IMG/VR virus record: IMGVR_UViG_3300042549_006840
Location: 1-64,000 of that record
Length of the DNA: 64,000 nucleotides
Source of the DNA: a virus
Strand: one strand, 5' to 3'
The notes below the pieces were generated by a model that ran no database searches, was not told the DNA's origin, and worked only from the letters and a program-made list of their open reading frames with translations. Below are positions 1 to 9,256 of this stretch, piece after piece (within the stretch, counting starts at the first letter, position 1; the number at the start of each line of letters is the position of its first letter). The translations under genes and the position numbers were made by a program.

Positions 1-542
1 TTACCAACTTCTGTTGTTAAAGTACCAGCAGCAACGTTGGCATTACCACCGTTAAGGTTAGCTGTAGCATTGAATGCTGTTGCTGAATCGCAAACAGAAA
101 TCTTCAGCGAGTTACCTACCAAACCTGGATACTTAGCAATATACTTGATATCAGAATTGATTGTTAAGCTATCGTAGCTATCTTCGTTCCTAACTGTAGC
201 AGCTTGAACTTGTGTGTTGGTTACGGCGGCGGTGTTAGCAACAGCAGACAAAACAACGCTAGTACCATCAGCAGTAGCTGTGGTGTTGGCTGCTCGGACT
301 ACGTATAACTTATTACCGTAAGATAAGAAATTGGCGGCGGTAAAAAATGTTTCAGCATTATGATTGGTTGGTTTGCCAAATCTATTTACTAGATTAGACT
401 CAGAGTCAACTAAGACTCTTTCACCTACTGGACCCCAACGGAACACGCCAGCGATGGCGCCTTCTGTAGAAGAAACAGCAGGGACAACCGTGGTTAGGTC
501 AATTTCTGAAACATTTACGCCTGGACTAACTTGAAAAGGCAT
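1..542 (-). CDS. 18: Tail sheath protein gp18, N-terminal part (gene runs off the window)
   Basis: Contractile tail sheath subunit, which polymerises around the tail tube and contracts on infection. About 180 N-terminal residues are visible, read right to left and cut by the window edge. They begin MPFQVSPGVNVSEID, the typical opening of T4-superfamily sheath proteins, followed by a region (EGAIAGVFRWGPVGE) also typical of the family. I chose the ATG at 540-542 because a GAGGGAG Shine-Dalgarno lies 6 nt before it; an in-frame ATG 6 nt upstream abuts the SD. A TATAAATA late promoter lies about 50 nt upstream. The gene follows gp17, as in T4. Confidence 0.9.
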   Translation of the reverse strand, partial: MPFQVSPGVNVSEIDLTTVVPAVSSTEGAIAGVFRWGPVGERVLVDSESNLVNRFGKPTNHNAETFFTAANFLSYGNKLYVVRAANTTATADGTSVVLSAVANTAAVTNTQVQAATVRNEDSYDSLTINSDIKYIAKYPGLVGNSLKISVCDSATAFNATANLNGGNANVAAGTLTTEVG

Positions 543-591
543 GTTCATCTCCCTCAAAAAGAATTTTTATTTATGCAAGAACGGTTAGAGG

Positions 592-599
592 TATTTATA
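592..599 (-). promoter_or_regulatory. T4-type late promoter upstream of gp18
   Basis: Exact TATAAATA on the minus strand (tatttata on plus), between the gp17 stop and the gp18 start. This is the -10 element used by the T4 gp55/gp33/gp45 late transcription machinery. A gp33 homologue is encoded at 48897-49184. Confidence 0.8.
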
Positions 600-611
600 A
601 ATTGCTATTCT

Positions 612-2231
612 CTAGCTTCTCATCCAGGTATCAAAAGACACATGCTCCAATTCTACTACTTGGAAATCTTGCACCATATCCCTCTTGTCATCTATGATAC
701 CAAAAGGCAACATACTCTCTTCTAACATTTTTTGCTGCTCATTATATAGATTTAGCCGGATGTCCCCACTGGTTACCTCTTTAAAGTAGTCCTGAGTACT
801 CATCCACGCAAACAAAACGTGACACATTACTAAGTCATCATTACCATCTTCAGCTTCGTATGAAGAACCCTTCAAAGCAAACCTGGACAACTCATTGATC
901 GTATTGTAATCTTCAATAATTAACTTATTATTCTCAATCAAAGTTTTAAGAACGCTACAACCGATTCTCTTCACTTGCTTGGATGTCTTAACACCTATCG
1001 ATTGAGTTCTTCCGTGACCAGTGGAAATATACTGTCCTCCACCATCACTTGATGTGTAGATGATATTGTCATATTCAAGCTCATGATACAATATGTCTGC
1101 AACCTGTTGGCCAACATCATTTGTCTCAACCAAGACCAATGCTCTATTATAGTGCTTTGCTGTTTGTTCAATAACTGTTGGGTATATCAAAGAGGATACA
1201 GTATTGTTTCTAAATGTGGCCACAGTCTTATAAGGGACTTCAGAAACATCGATTACCGCAAACGCGCTATAATCCAGACCCTTAGCTCTTGACGTATCAG
1301 CAACTAATGTATAAAGTCTATCTTGGATAGGAGCAGAATAGATCTTTAAGCCCTCTTCAGAAGAATCAATTGGAGTCCTGAACACCATTCTTCTTAGTAC
1401 ATTAGGTGAGATTAAGGTATTGGAAGAACCCAAGAACTCACATTCAAACTCCTGACGGAACTGTTCCTCAGAAGTATTCTTGATTGTTTCAGCTTTCCAC
1501 TCCTCATCACGGCCTGGAATATCACTCCAGTGCACATCCACTCGCTTATAAGAGTTTCTATTCTCTTCACTATCCACCCACAACTTATAGAACATATTAA
1601 GTCCGTTAGGTGTAGATGTGATTAATACTTTAGTAGTCTTACCAGATGAAATCGTAGGATAGACAGAAGCAAAGAAGTCTTCTTGAATATTAGTTGGAAC
1701 GAACGCGAACTCATCTAAGTAAACTAAGTTAAAAGATCCACCACGAATTGCACTTGAAGTGGTTGAGCTTGCAAGAACCTTAGACCCGTTTTCTAATTCT
1801 AGGTTACCTTTGTTCCATTCAACAATACCTTGCTGCATCCATCTAGGTAAATGTTCGTAAGCTAACTGGATACGAGATAAGATTTCACGAGCTTGTCTTT
1901 CCTTGTTAGCAAGAATAGCAACATTATAATTTTCATTGAATAAGATTTGCCACAAGATCAATGATGCAACCGTTGTTGTCTTACCCACCTGACGAGGCAT
2001 CTTTGCGACGACAAAGCGTTCTTGAACAGCAGTGAGAACCATATCCTCTTGGAACTCCCACATCTTGAATGGGATTAAACCTTGGTCAACGTTAATAATT
2101 TTAACGTAAGATTTAATAAAATGGATTGGGTCTTTAGCGCACTTAATATACTCTCTGACTTGCTCAGGAGTATAGTCAATCTTTACATCAGACTTCTTAA
2201 GGTTCTTATTACCAAGATAGCCTTCACTCAC
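612..2231 (-). CDS. 17: Terminase large subunit gp17
   Basis: DNA-packaging motor ATPase and headful nuclease that docks on the portal. It has 539 residues (T4 gp17 has 610). The ATPase domain shows a Walker A-type PRQVGKTT at about residues 79-86 and a Walker B NLVYLDE at about 168-174. The RNase H-like nuclease domain shows acidic residues in VADTSR (about D312), LVLVETND (about E369) and GNDDLV near residue 480. The start overlaps the end of the small terminase gene by 4 nt (ATGA type), so the two are translationally coupled. I see no intron or frameshift. Confidence 0.96.
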   Translation of the reverse strand: MSEGYLGNKNLKKSDVKIDYTPEQVREYIKCAKDPIHFIKSYVKIINVDQGLIPFKMWEFQEDMVLTAVQERFVVAKMPRQVGKTTTVASLILWQILFNENYNVAILANKERQAREILSRIQLAYEHLPRWMQQGIVEWNKGNLELENGSKVLASSTTSSAIRGGSFNLVYLDEFAFVPTNIQEDFFASVYPTISSGKTTKVLITSTPNGLNMFYKLWVDSEENRNSYKRVDVHWSDIPGRDEEWKAETIKNTSEEQFRQEFECEFLGSSNTLISPNVLRRMVFRTPIDSSEEGLKIYSAPIQDRLYTLVADTSRAKGLDYSAFAVIDVSEVPYKTVATFRNNTVSSLIYPTVIEQTAKHYNRALVLVETNDVGQQVADILYHELEYDNIIYTSSDGGGQYISTGHGRTQSIGVKTSKQVKRIGCSVLKTLIENNKLIIEDYNTINELSRFALKGSSYEAEDGNDDLVMCHVLFAWMSTQDYFKEVTSGDIRLNLYNEQQKMLEESMLPFGIIDDKRDMVQDFQVVELEHVSFDTWMRS

Positions 2232-2626
2232 TTATTGTCCTTCAACAACTTTAGCAGATCAGCAGTAGATCCAAGATATAGATTGTTGTTTACGGTTTGT
2301 GGACCACCATTATCTACCTTCTCAAGATCTTTTCTTTTCTTAGCAAGCTCGAGTAAGTCTTTATTAGCGTCGGCAACCGCTTTAACCAGCGTTGCAACGA
2401 CTTCATAGCTTCTTGGATGCTGACTCATACCAGCGACGTCGAGAATGCCACTGAGGGCTTCCTGACCCTTTTCAATGACAGCAATCATATTGCCTCTTGC
2501 ATATTCATAATCATCTACAATGTTATCTTGAGCAGCTTTCTTATTGTCTTCGATTGGTTGAAGATCTAAGCTGTTCGCAATAACATCAAGATTTTGTGAT
2601 GATGTATCCATAATTATCGTTTGCAT
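2228..2626 (-). CDS. 16: Terminase small subunit gp16
   Basis: Small terminase that recognises DNA and regulates gp17; T4 gp16 has 164 residues, this one 132. It is recognised by position directly before gp17 and by its helical central region (residues about 40-105, predicted coiled coil) followed by a short C-terminal tail. The start is uncertain. The ATG at 2626 has a weak GGA upstream and overlaps the gp15 gene end; an internal ATG at 2611 (MDTSSQ) is also possible. Confidence 0.8.
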   Translation of the reverse strand: MQTIIMDTSSQNLDVIANSLDLQPIEDNKKAAQDNIVDDYEYARGNMIAVIEKGQEALSGILDVAGMSQHPRSYEVVATLVKAVADANKDLLELAKKRKDLEKVDNGGPQTVNNNLYLGSTADLLKLLKDNK

Positions 2627-3422
2627 TAATTTGATCCGAACTCACTGACAACGAAGCATTAGATGTTGGCGAACCATTGGCTAACATTCCAGGTGTGATA
2701 GTAATACTTTCAACAACATCCAGATTTCCAACTGCATCGTCTATATTAGTATATGTAGATGTATCGTAGAAGTTAACGTTTGCAAGTTTAATTAGTTGTC
2801 CACCGCTTGATCCACTTGCAGGTCTTGTAGGACCAAAAATGTAACCCTTCATCGTAAAACTCAAAGTCCAAACAATAGATCTTCTTTCTTCAAAATTACC
2901 TTCGTAAGTATCTTCAGAAGAAACAGCATTTAATACAATAGGAACATCAAGCTTAATTCCCAACTCTGGAATTAAGTCTACTGTGGAGTTCCAGTTAGGT
3001 GTAAAAAAAGGAAGAATCTGCTCTAAGATTCTAGTACCATCATCTGCATTCTTTACAGCAATAGAAAGAATAAAGTTTAAGTCATATGGTACAGGTGTAT
3101 ACTGATACTTAGCAGCATTTGTATCGTTAGGATTAGCTGCTACAATTTTTCCTATAGTATTGAGCTTTCTCGTTGGTCCGTAATTGAGATCTGTTAACTC
3201 AAAACTCATTCTTGGAAGAACAATAGCTGGTCTATTTAAGTTTGGATCAGCATCCAACCTAGCAAGCATCTTTTCCTTGGGACCGTAAGAGATAGGAACT
3301 TTAATAGTTTGGGTAACACTACCATCAGTGTCAACTCTATTGATATGAATATCGTTAAACAGAGTACCAAAAAGTATTACATACCTTCTAATGGTGTTAT
3401 GATAAAATGTATGGCCTAGCAT
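2586..3422 (-). CDS. 15: Tail sheath stabiliser/completion protein gp15
   Basis: Tail terminator that caps the tube and sheath and joins the tail to the neck. It has 278 residues (T4 gp15 has 272). The N-terminus (MLGHTFYHNTIRRYVILFGT) is the family signature, which gp3-type terminators share. It lies between gp14 and gp16 as in T4, and its ATG overlaps the gp14 stop. The C-terminal tail is Ser/Asn rich and overlaps the start of gp16. Confidence 0.9.
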   Translation of the reverse strand: MLGHTFYHNTIRRYVILFGTLFNDIHINRVDTDGSVTQTIKVPISYGPKEKMLARLDADPNLNRPAIVLPRMSFELTDLNYGPTRKLNTIGKIVAANPNDTNAAKYQYTPVPYDLNFILSIAVKNADDGTRILEQILPFFTPNWNSTVDLIPELGIKLDVPIVLNAVSSEDTYEGNFEERRSIVWTLSFTMKGYIFGPTRPASGSSGGQLIKLANVNFYDTSTYTNIDDAVGNLDVVESITITPGMLANGSPTSNASLSVSSDQINANDNYGYIITKS

Positions 3423-4150
3423 TAGTACCTACCTCCTTCACTGAAGGGATCAGCTTCTGTAAAGTCTAAGAAGTCATCAGATTCAGTTTGAACATCAAAG
3501 TTATCTGAAAGTACATCTTGTACTTCTAAATTAAATTCTTCACTCACTAATGAATATCCGTCTTCCATTTTGATTTCCAAACCACTCTCTGTGAGAATGG
3601 CAAAAGCATTCATTGCATCAGAATACTTGTTTTCTAAATCATCTATTGCATCAAAACCAGTATTCATTCTCTCGTTGCTGTATTCAAACAACTCACACTT
3701 CAAATCATACATTTGCAAAGAACCCATCTGATAAAAGACAGGTTCTTGCTCAACAAACTTAATTTGGAATACTTTATTATTGAGAGGAAGGAAAATCAAA
3801 TCACCTTCTTGAGGTCTTGTATATCCATAGTTATAGTACTGAACTTCGTTTTCAAATGTTCTTCTAGCAATAGTTAATGTAATTTGATCTCGAATCTCAA
3901 CATTGAACTTAGATAGGAAGTCACCTTCACCTGCAAAACCTTCTACATTCTTAACATACATCTCAACCATGTAAGATTTATTGTACTCAGAAAGAGAGTC
4001 TTCGCCGTAGATTTTATCTTTGTTAACTAGAGTTCTAGGAATATACCAACAATCAAGACCATAAATCTTGATTGATTCTATTACCAAATCATCAATAAGC
4101 AACTGCTCTTGAGATGATTGAAAGTTATTGAAAAAGAAGTTGGTGGACAA
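3422..4150 (-). CDS. 14: Neck protein gp14
   Basis: Head-tail connector protein of the neck that works with gp13 to close the filled head. It has 242 residues (T4 gp14 has 256). The N-terminal region (FFFNNFQSSQEQLLIDDLV, then a motif around YGLDCWYIPR) and the central EGDLIFLPLNNKVFQIKFV segment match the T4 gp14 family. It lies between gp13 and gp15 in the T4 order, 5 nt after gp13. Confidence 0.9.
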   Translation of the reverse strand: MSTNFFFNNFQSSQEQLLIDDLVIESIKIYGLDCWYIPRTLVNKDKIYGEDSLSEYNKSYMVEMYVKNVEGFAGEGDFLSKFNVEIRDQITLTIARRTFENEVQYYNYGYTRPQEGDLIFLPLNNKVFQIKFVEQEPVFYQMGSLQMYDLKCELFEYSNERMNTGFDAIDDLENKYSDAMNAFAILTESGLEIKMEDGYSLVSEEFNLEVQDVLSDNFDVQTESDDFLDFTEADPFSEGGRY

Positions 4151-4155
4151 TTACA

Positions 4156-4899
4156 TCACCCAATCATGTCTGCAACAGGCAATGAGTAGCTGCTGATCAT
4201 TTCTTGTTCTAGCTTCTCGATAGCTTTTTCAGCATCATCTAAAATCTTTTCGCCGTTGAATTGAACACCCCCAGGAAGAACCATGCCTGTAAACTTTGTT
4301 AAGTTGGATCCCCACTGATACTTAATCTTCTGTGTGGTGTATTCTTGCAACCAACGATCACCCCAAGCATTAGTATATGTGTCGGGGTCGATCACTTCGT
4401 ATGCTTCAATCATTAAGAACTGACCAACATCAATCTTGGTCCAATCCATATCTACATGAAGCTTGTTGGTATGTCTGTTGTATCTAATAGGTTGCTGACC
4501 AACTAATAGTTCTGTAATAGTTCCTAGGTGCTGCATAGCCATATAATAAGGCAGCAGGGAAACAGTAGTCAGTTGATACAAATCGTTAAGGGCAATCTGG
4601 TAGCGAATGTTAAACATATCGCTAGCTCTGAGAGATGGATCACCAATTTGGAATATACGAATTGCTCCGATAATGTTTTCGGGCAATGTAATATATTTGT
4701 CGATCTTTGTTTGATCAGTAATTAAGTGCTTATAATAAGTCTTCTCAGTTCCATCAAAGTGGTAATCCCAGTAATATCTAATACACTCATCAATTCTGTC
4801 GTCTACTTGATCATCATCGACGTTAATTTCAATTACTGGTTTACCAAGTTTGCGTAGGCAATATTCTTTGAAGGTTGCTCTGCTTGTAGGTACAGCCAT
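4156..4899 (-). CDS. 13: Neck protein gp13
   Basis: Neck/head-completion protein that binds the portal after packaging. It has 247 residues (T4 gp13 has 309). It begins MAVPTSRATFKEYCLRKLG with the conserved acidic DDQVDDRIDECIRYYWDYHF segment at about residues 27-46. The start has a good AAGGAG ribosome-binding site 6 nt upstream. That site lies inside the 3' arm of a 10-bp hairpin (4900-4937) with a late-promoter-like motif in the loop, so translation may depend on which transcript is made. Confidence 0.9.
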   Translation of the reverse strand: MAVPTSRATFKEYCLRKLGKPVIEINVDDDQVDDRIDECIRYYWDYHFDGTEKTYYKHLITDQTKIDKYITLPENIIGAIRIFQIGDPSLRASDMFNIRYQIALNDLYQLTTVSLLPYYMAMQHLGTITELLVGQQPIRYNRHTNKLHVDMDWTKIDVGQFLMIEAYEVIDPDTYTNAWGDRWLQEYTTQKIKYQWGSNLTKFTGMVLPGGVQFNGEKILDDAEKAIEKLEQEMISSYSLPVADMIG

Positions 4900-4937
4900 A
4901 AAAATCTCCTTATACTCAAGGTATTTAGGAGATTTTT
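4900..4937 (-). promoter_or_regulatory. Hairpin over the gp13 ribosome-binding site, also terminator-like
   Basis: A perfect 10-bp inverted repeat (AAAAATCTCC at one end, GGAGATTTTT at the other) encloses an 18-nt loop. On the minus-strand RNA the 3' arm contains the GGAG of the gp13 Shine-Dalgarno and ends in a U-run, so it can both end transcripts from the upstream cassette and hide the gp13 start. The loop side holds CCTAAATA (see 4922-4929). Confidence 0.7.
4922..4929 (-). promoter_or_regulatory. Variant late promoter (CCTAAATA) inside the gp13 leader hairpin
   Basis: CCTAAATA on the minus strand differs from TATAAATA at the first two bases. A start about 6 nt downstream would give an RNA lacking the 5' arm of the hairpin and leave the gp13 SD free. 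The same variant precedes the genes starting at 20291 and 63295. Confidence 0.4.
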
Positions 4938-4942
4938 ATTTG

Positions 4943-6205
4943 TTAGATATTCTTGGTATGTGGCAGGCGTTCACCGCCTTCTTTGTTAGCTACAATCCAA
5001 GCAGTGGTAACACACACATTCAAATTCTTCAACCACTCATTGGGAAACCATGTTTCTCTTCTAAATTCTTGGAACTTGATGTCCTTGTTTCTAATGAAGT
5101 TAGCCAAGTATGAATTAGTGTAATATAAGAAACTATTTTCATTCCAGTAACTAACGTGAGTCGGATCTTGGAATGCACCACGGCCGTCTGTACTAGGTAC
5201 TTCAATGAAAGCCCATCCACCATGAGCAAGAACGCGGTGGATCTCGCTCATTGTTTTAGTCTTATCTCTAAGATGTTCAATAACGTGGCTAGCATTAATT
5301 ACACCAACACTATTATCGGGCAGAGGAATACCATCGTTAAGATCACAAGTGATATCTGCACCTTCTTGGTCAATCGTCAGATAGCCAGGACGAGGGTTCA
5401 AGCCACCACCAATATCAATCATCTTCAGACCTTTGTCTTTAGCATCTTTCTCAGCCAAAGCTTGAGCATACTGAGCAAACAATTGAATAGTCTTTTGTTG
5501 GATAGCTGCATTACGCTCTAACCATGTATTGTCACCAGTGATTCGGTAGATGTACAACACTTCAGGAATATGGTGCATCTTTGTAGCCAAGTATGTACGG
5601 ATACACAACTCGTGGTCATCACAAATAGAAAGCTCAGGATTGTGGCCACCAATCTCCACATAAACATCTTTACGCCAAGCTCTTACATGGTCAGGTGCAT
5701 ACCAAATGTAACCCAAGCTGTGGCTTGATGGCTCAAAGCTGTTCATTGCAAACAGTAACTTATCTTTCCACTTAAACATTCTATGTTTCCAGCCATATGC
5801 CTCGTTGTATGGAATGAACTTGTCTTCCATGTGATTAACGGCATTGTCACTGTAGCAGAATCCAACAGACTCATCTTGGAACGCTTTGTTTAACTTCTCC
5901 AAACAAACATCCACTAACTCATCATCATGGTCTACTTCAACGAGAATGTCACCTGTTCCAGCATGGAAAGCTTTGTTCTTCAAGTAACCGATGTTGGGGT
6001 TGGATTCACCTTCGATGATAGTTACTTTTAAGTCAGCTAGAATATCCAAAGGTAAATCAGTTTTATTGAAACCATTGTTTAAATATAAAATCCATTCCCA
6101 GTTATCATATGTTTGCTTTTTAATGCTATCATATAGCTCAAGCAAGAAGGGAATGTTCTTAACGCTGTGTTCAGGTGTAATTAAACTAAATTTGTAATTA
6201 TGCAT
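4943..6205 (-). CDS. Glycosyltransferase family 2 fused to a SAM methyltransferase
   Basis: Two-domain enzyme. Residues about 1-235 form a GT-A glycosyltransferase with DXD-type acidic motif DHDDE (about residues 92-96) after the hydrophobic GDILVEV strand. Residues about 262-420 form a class I methyltransferase with motif I MIDIGGGLNPRPG and a motif around NASHVIEHLRD. Expected role: transfer and methylation of sugars on a phage or host surface polymer; the substrate is not visible. I chose the ATG at 6205, which overlaps the upstream stop by 8 nt; a TTG at 6211 is the alternative. It is the last gene of the cassette and is followed by the hairpin before gp13. Confidence 0.8.
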   Translation of the reverse strand: MHNYKFSLITPEHSVKNIPFLLELYDSIKKQTYDNWEWILYLNNGFNKTDLPLDILADLKVTIIEGESNPNIGYLKNKAFHAGTGDILVEVDHDDELVDVCLEKLNKAFQDESVGFCYSDNAVNHMEDKFIPYNEAYGWKHRMFKWKDKLLFAMNSFEPSSHSLGYIWYAPDHVRAWRKDVYVEIGGHNPELSICDDHELCIRTYLATKMHHIPEVLYIYRITGDNTWLERNAAIQQKTIQLFAQYAQALAEKDAKDKGLKMIDIGGGLNPRPGYLTIDQEGADITCDLNDGIPLPDNSVGVINASHVIEHLRDKTKTMSEIHRVLAHGGWAFIEVPSTDGRGAFQDPTHVSYWNENSFLYYTNSYLANFIRNKDIKFQEFRRETWFPNEWLKNLNVCVTTAWIVANKEGGERLPHTKNI

Positions 6206-6755
6206 GGTCAAAAAAGAATAGGTGAGTTAATCGGCAGTTATCATCATTGTTTCCGAAGTACATCGACGCTGAATGAATACATCTAGCATCCATGATGCAT
6301 AGTCTATTATAAACGTTACCAATACTATCAATCAACTCGAACTGTGAGGAGTCATAAAATCCTCTTGGAAAGCTTTCGTCGATTCTTGGATCTTCCAATC
6401 TATTTGCCCCAGTAATCTTTGATCTATACAAAGACGTTCCACTACCTGGAGGAGCATCAGGAGTCAAGTAAATCATGGCAGCCCATTGTTGAGTGTCATA
6501 ATGATAAACAAGAGGATCCTGAGCTGTGAGGAATTGGAACCTACCACACATTCCATGTTCGTTAAGTGGTTTCAGTTTCCTATTCATAATATCTTCAAAC
6601 GACTCTTGGATACCAGGAAAGTTATACTGCTCTTTCGATCTCTTTCCTTTGTACCATTGAGAACTTCCCTCATACTCAATACCCATTGCGAACGCTCTCA
6701 CATCGTCTGGGTTTGAGTAGAAATTATCTACAACAAACAGTCTCTTATCCATCAC
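6198..6755 (-). CDS. DUF6445-like putative 2OG-Fe(II) oxygenase
   Basis: Protein of 185 residues that begins with VDNFYSNPDDVRAFAMGIEY, the opening I associate with the DUF6445 family, a double-stranded beta-helix oxygenase-like group. Candidate iron ligands are the H-x-D in VYHYDTQQWAAMIYL and the later His in DARCIHSASMYFG; PGSGTSLYRSK matches the core. The substrate is unknown. Its genes overlap at both ends with the flanking GT/MT genes, so it is translated as part of that operon and probably acts in the same modification pathway. Confidence 0.65.
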   Translation of the reverse strand: MMDKRLFVVDNFYSNPDDVRAFAMGIEYEGSSQWYKGKRSKEQYNFPGIQESFEDIMNRKLKPLNEHGMCGRFQFLTAQDPLVYHYDTQQWAAMIYLTPDAPPGSGTSLYRSKITGANRLEDPRIDESFPRGFYDSSQFELIDSIGNVYNRLCIMDARCIHSASMYFGNNDDNCRLTHLFFFDHA

Positions 6756-9256
6756 ATGCTCACTTTCAAATTAAATTGTGGATTGCTAACCTCGGGGTTT
6801 GTCTTCTTTGCATTAGCTTGGGCAATCTGATGAAGCTCGTGCACATATGTTCCAGTGTCAGGGTAGCATTGTGATTCAATAATAAACGACAAAGCTGGGA
6901 AAGGATTCTTTCTACTTGGATTGGTCATCTTATTAGTAACCAAGAACATTTTGTCATAATCCCGAAGATCATTATAGATTTCAGCAATGTTTGTCAAATG
7001 CTCATTTCGCATTGAGCAGAAGTCTTCTGCCAATTCAAGATACTTAAGCGCGTTTTGATGATCACCAAGGTAACGATAAGAGTTACCGACCATCATCATT
7101 GCATAGTAACCCATCTCATCCATTCTATCTGCTCTACCGGTAGCAGCAAAGTTATGGGTTACATCTAAGAACTCCAAACAATAGAAAATACATCTACGAG
7201 CCAACTCGTTGTTGTGATTCTGTTTCAAAGGCAAGTCAACAGCTTTAAATGCATCATAATAGCTCTTACCAATGTACCAGAAGTGATACAAGTCTGTCAA
7301 CATCGTACCATCTTTAATCATCTTCTCTTCTAGTTTCAACGCGTCTGAGACATACTTTGTTGGTGATGACCAGCTTTCGCCATCATCAAATCCAACTTGT
7401 CTATAAGACATTGGAAGGTTATATTTCCTAAAGTTCTCACCCATGCCTTCAATGTCCAACACAATCGTTTCATGTGCTGTGTCGTGATTGAATCTCCAAG
7501 GAAGCTTAGCATTCCAGATCCATGCTCTTTGGTAAACCGTGCTACCTGATTTTGCTGGAACATGGAAGCTGTGGAGGTTCTTATCATCGAAGACACTCCA
7601 GTCAAAGTCATCATCCACCTCAAGAACCTCGTCACAATCCATCTTAAGGATCCAGTCACATCCATGATCGGTATTACGAACTTTCTGAAGCAAATGATCT
7701 CTATTCCATCCAAAGCCAATCCAGCCTTCTTCTACATTATAAACATATCCAGGAATGTTTTTATCTTTAAAGAATTCAGCAACAACTTGTGGAGTGCCGT
7801 CTGTCGATCCATTGTCTTGGATCACATAGTAATCAATGTACTTGTAGCAAGATTCAAGCATACGACCAATAGTCTTAGCCTCATTCTTAAACATTGTCAT
7901 CATTACAAACTTAGCTTTTTTATTGCTTATCATAGGTCTATTCTCAATTCTCACAGGGTTGTCGTCATTAATAATATATTCATGTGGTGAATACGTTCTC
8001 ATCGTGTACTTGCAAAAGTCATTTGTATTATAGAAGTTAAAACGTTTTGGGTGACCGGTACCAACCCAAAGTTCACTTCTCCATCTCGTCCAGCCATTGA
8101 GAGGATCGTACAAATAATTAGGATCTAGTTTGCTAACATAAGAAGCATTAGCCCACCAATAGTTACCAGCGTAATGTCCAGTATCTTGCCAAGTAGTCTC
8201 ACCTGTTGCTTGATTAACTAAACCAGACTCATGGATCCACTCTGTACCGGAACAATCATAGTTCTTGAGATAATCCAGGTTTCTTTCCCACTCATGAATA
8301 ATAAAGTATTCAAGGTAGTGTCTCCACGCATCAACATTATAACGATGGATGGATCCTTCTTGAGTAGCTCCTTTAGTGTGAAAGTACATTACCCTGTAGT
8401 CTGGATTCTCTTTGCTGAACTCCCACATTGATCTCAAAGTATCGGCTTCAAGTATTGTGTTTTCGTTATACTTGATTCTCATCTTTGGTAAAGTAGATGG
8501 GAGTTCATCACCACCATTGATACCAACATGCACAAAGTCACAAGCACCATACAAACCACTCACACATAAGGAGTTAATCTGTTCTTGATAAAGCCTTTTC
8601 CACTCACCAAACTGCCCCACATGATAGAACACGGCAATCTTATTATCAGGTACTTCTTCACGCCTCTTGATGACAAGAACGATATCATCAAACCTGCCTT
8701 TGACACCTCTAAGATCTACAATTTCAGCTTCAATGTGTCTTAACTTAGGAACCATCTCATAGAGTTCTTGAGCATATTCAATGCTTGCAATATCCTCAAT
8801 GATCAAACAACCATCCGTCTTCAAAAGACCAAGGTACAAATCAATGCATTGACCTTGGCTTTTCAGGGTGTGTGGACCATCGTCAATGATAACGTCAAAT
8901 CCATTAGGATGTAGATTCTTTACATCCCGCATAGTGTATTGATCGTAAGCGTCTTTAATCAAATAGTTGACTCTAAGGGGATCAAGTTTCTCCTTAATAT
9001 GATCATGCATCTTGTCTTCGTTATCAAGAAGACATAATTTAAAGTTAGGTAACAACTCATGCCAAAGGAGAGATGATCCTCCATACTGGACACCAATCTC
9101 CAAGAGAGCACCTGCTTTTGTTACATACTTTGATAAAGCATTTCCATAAACATCTACGTAAGAGTGGTTAGTATTTTTATCAGTACCACCAGGCTTATCA
9201 TGTCCGTTAATATCTAACTTATCAAGAAGCTCAATAATCTTATCAGAACAACTCAT
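6752..9256 (-). CDS. Three-part methyltransferase / central domain / family 2 glycosyltransferase
   Basis: Protein of 834 residues. Residues 1-200: class I SAM methyltransferase-like domain (LLEIGVQYGGSS near residue 52, VIIDDGPHT near 125). Residues about 205-430: a domain beginning KIAVFYHVGQFGEWK with a YFHTKGAT motif, which resembles modules in polysaccharide-synthesis proteins. Residues about 450-700: GT2 glycosyltransferase with NGSTDGT near residue 480 and DXD motif DCDE near 538. The C-terminus holds TPR-like helices. It overlaps the upstream gene by one base and the downstream gene by 4 nt. It probably builds or decorates a glycan; whether the target is phage fibres or the host surface cannot be told. 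Confidence 0.75.
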   Translation of the reverse strand: MSCSDKIIELLDKLDINGHDKPGGTDKNTNHSYVDVYGNALSKYVTKAGALLEIGVQYGGSSLLWHELLPNFKLCLLDNEDKMHDHIKEKLDPLRVNYLIKDAYDQYTMRDVKNLHPNGFDVIIDDGPHTLKSQGQCIDLYLGLLKTDGCLIIEDIASIEYAQELYEMVPKLRHIEAEIVDLRGVKGRFDDIVLVIKRREEVPDNKIAVFYHVGQFGEWKRLYQEQINSLCVSGLYGACDFVHVGINGGDELPSTLPKMRIKYNENTILEADTLRSMWEFSKENPDYRVMYFHTKGATQEGSIHRYNVDAWRHYLEYFIIHEWERNLDYLKNYDCSGTEWIHESGLVNQATGETTWQDTGHYAGNYWWANASYVSKLDPNYLYDPLNGWTRWRSELWVGTGHPKRFNFYNTNDFCKYTMRTYSPHEYIINDDNPVRIENRPMISNKKAKFVMMTMFKNEAKTIGRMLESCYKYIDYYVIQDNGSTDGTPQVVAEFFKDKNIPGYVYNVEEGWIGFGWNRDHLLQKVRNTDHGCDWILKMDCDEVLEVDDDFDWSVFDDKNLHSFHVPAKSGSTVYQRAWIWNAKLPWRFNHDTAHETIVLDIEGMGENFRKYNLPMSYRQVGFDDGESWSSPTKYVSDALKLEEKMIKDGTMLTDLYHFWYIGKSYYDAFKAVDLPLKQNHNNELARRCIFYCLEFLDVTHNFAATGRADRMDEMGYYAMMMVGNSYRYLGDHQNALKYLELAEDFCSMRNEHLTNIAEIYNDLRDYDKMFLVTNKMTNPSRKNPFPALSFIIESQCYPDTGTYVHELHQIAQANAKKTNPEVSNPQFNLKVSM

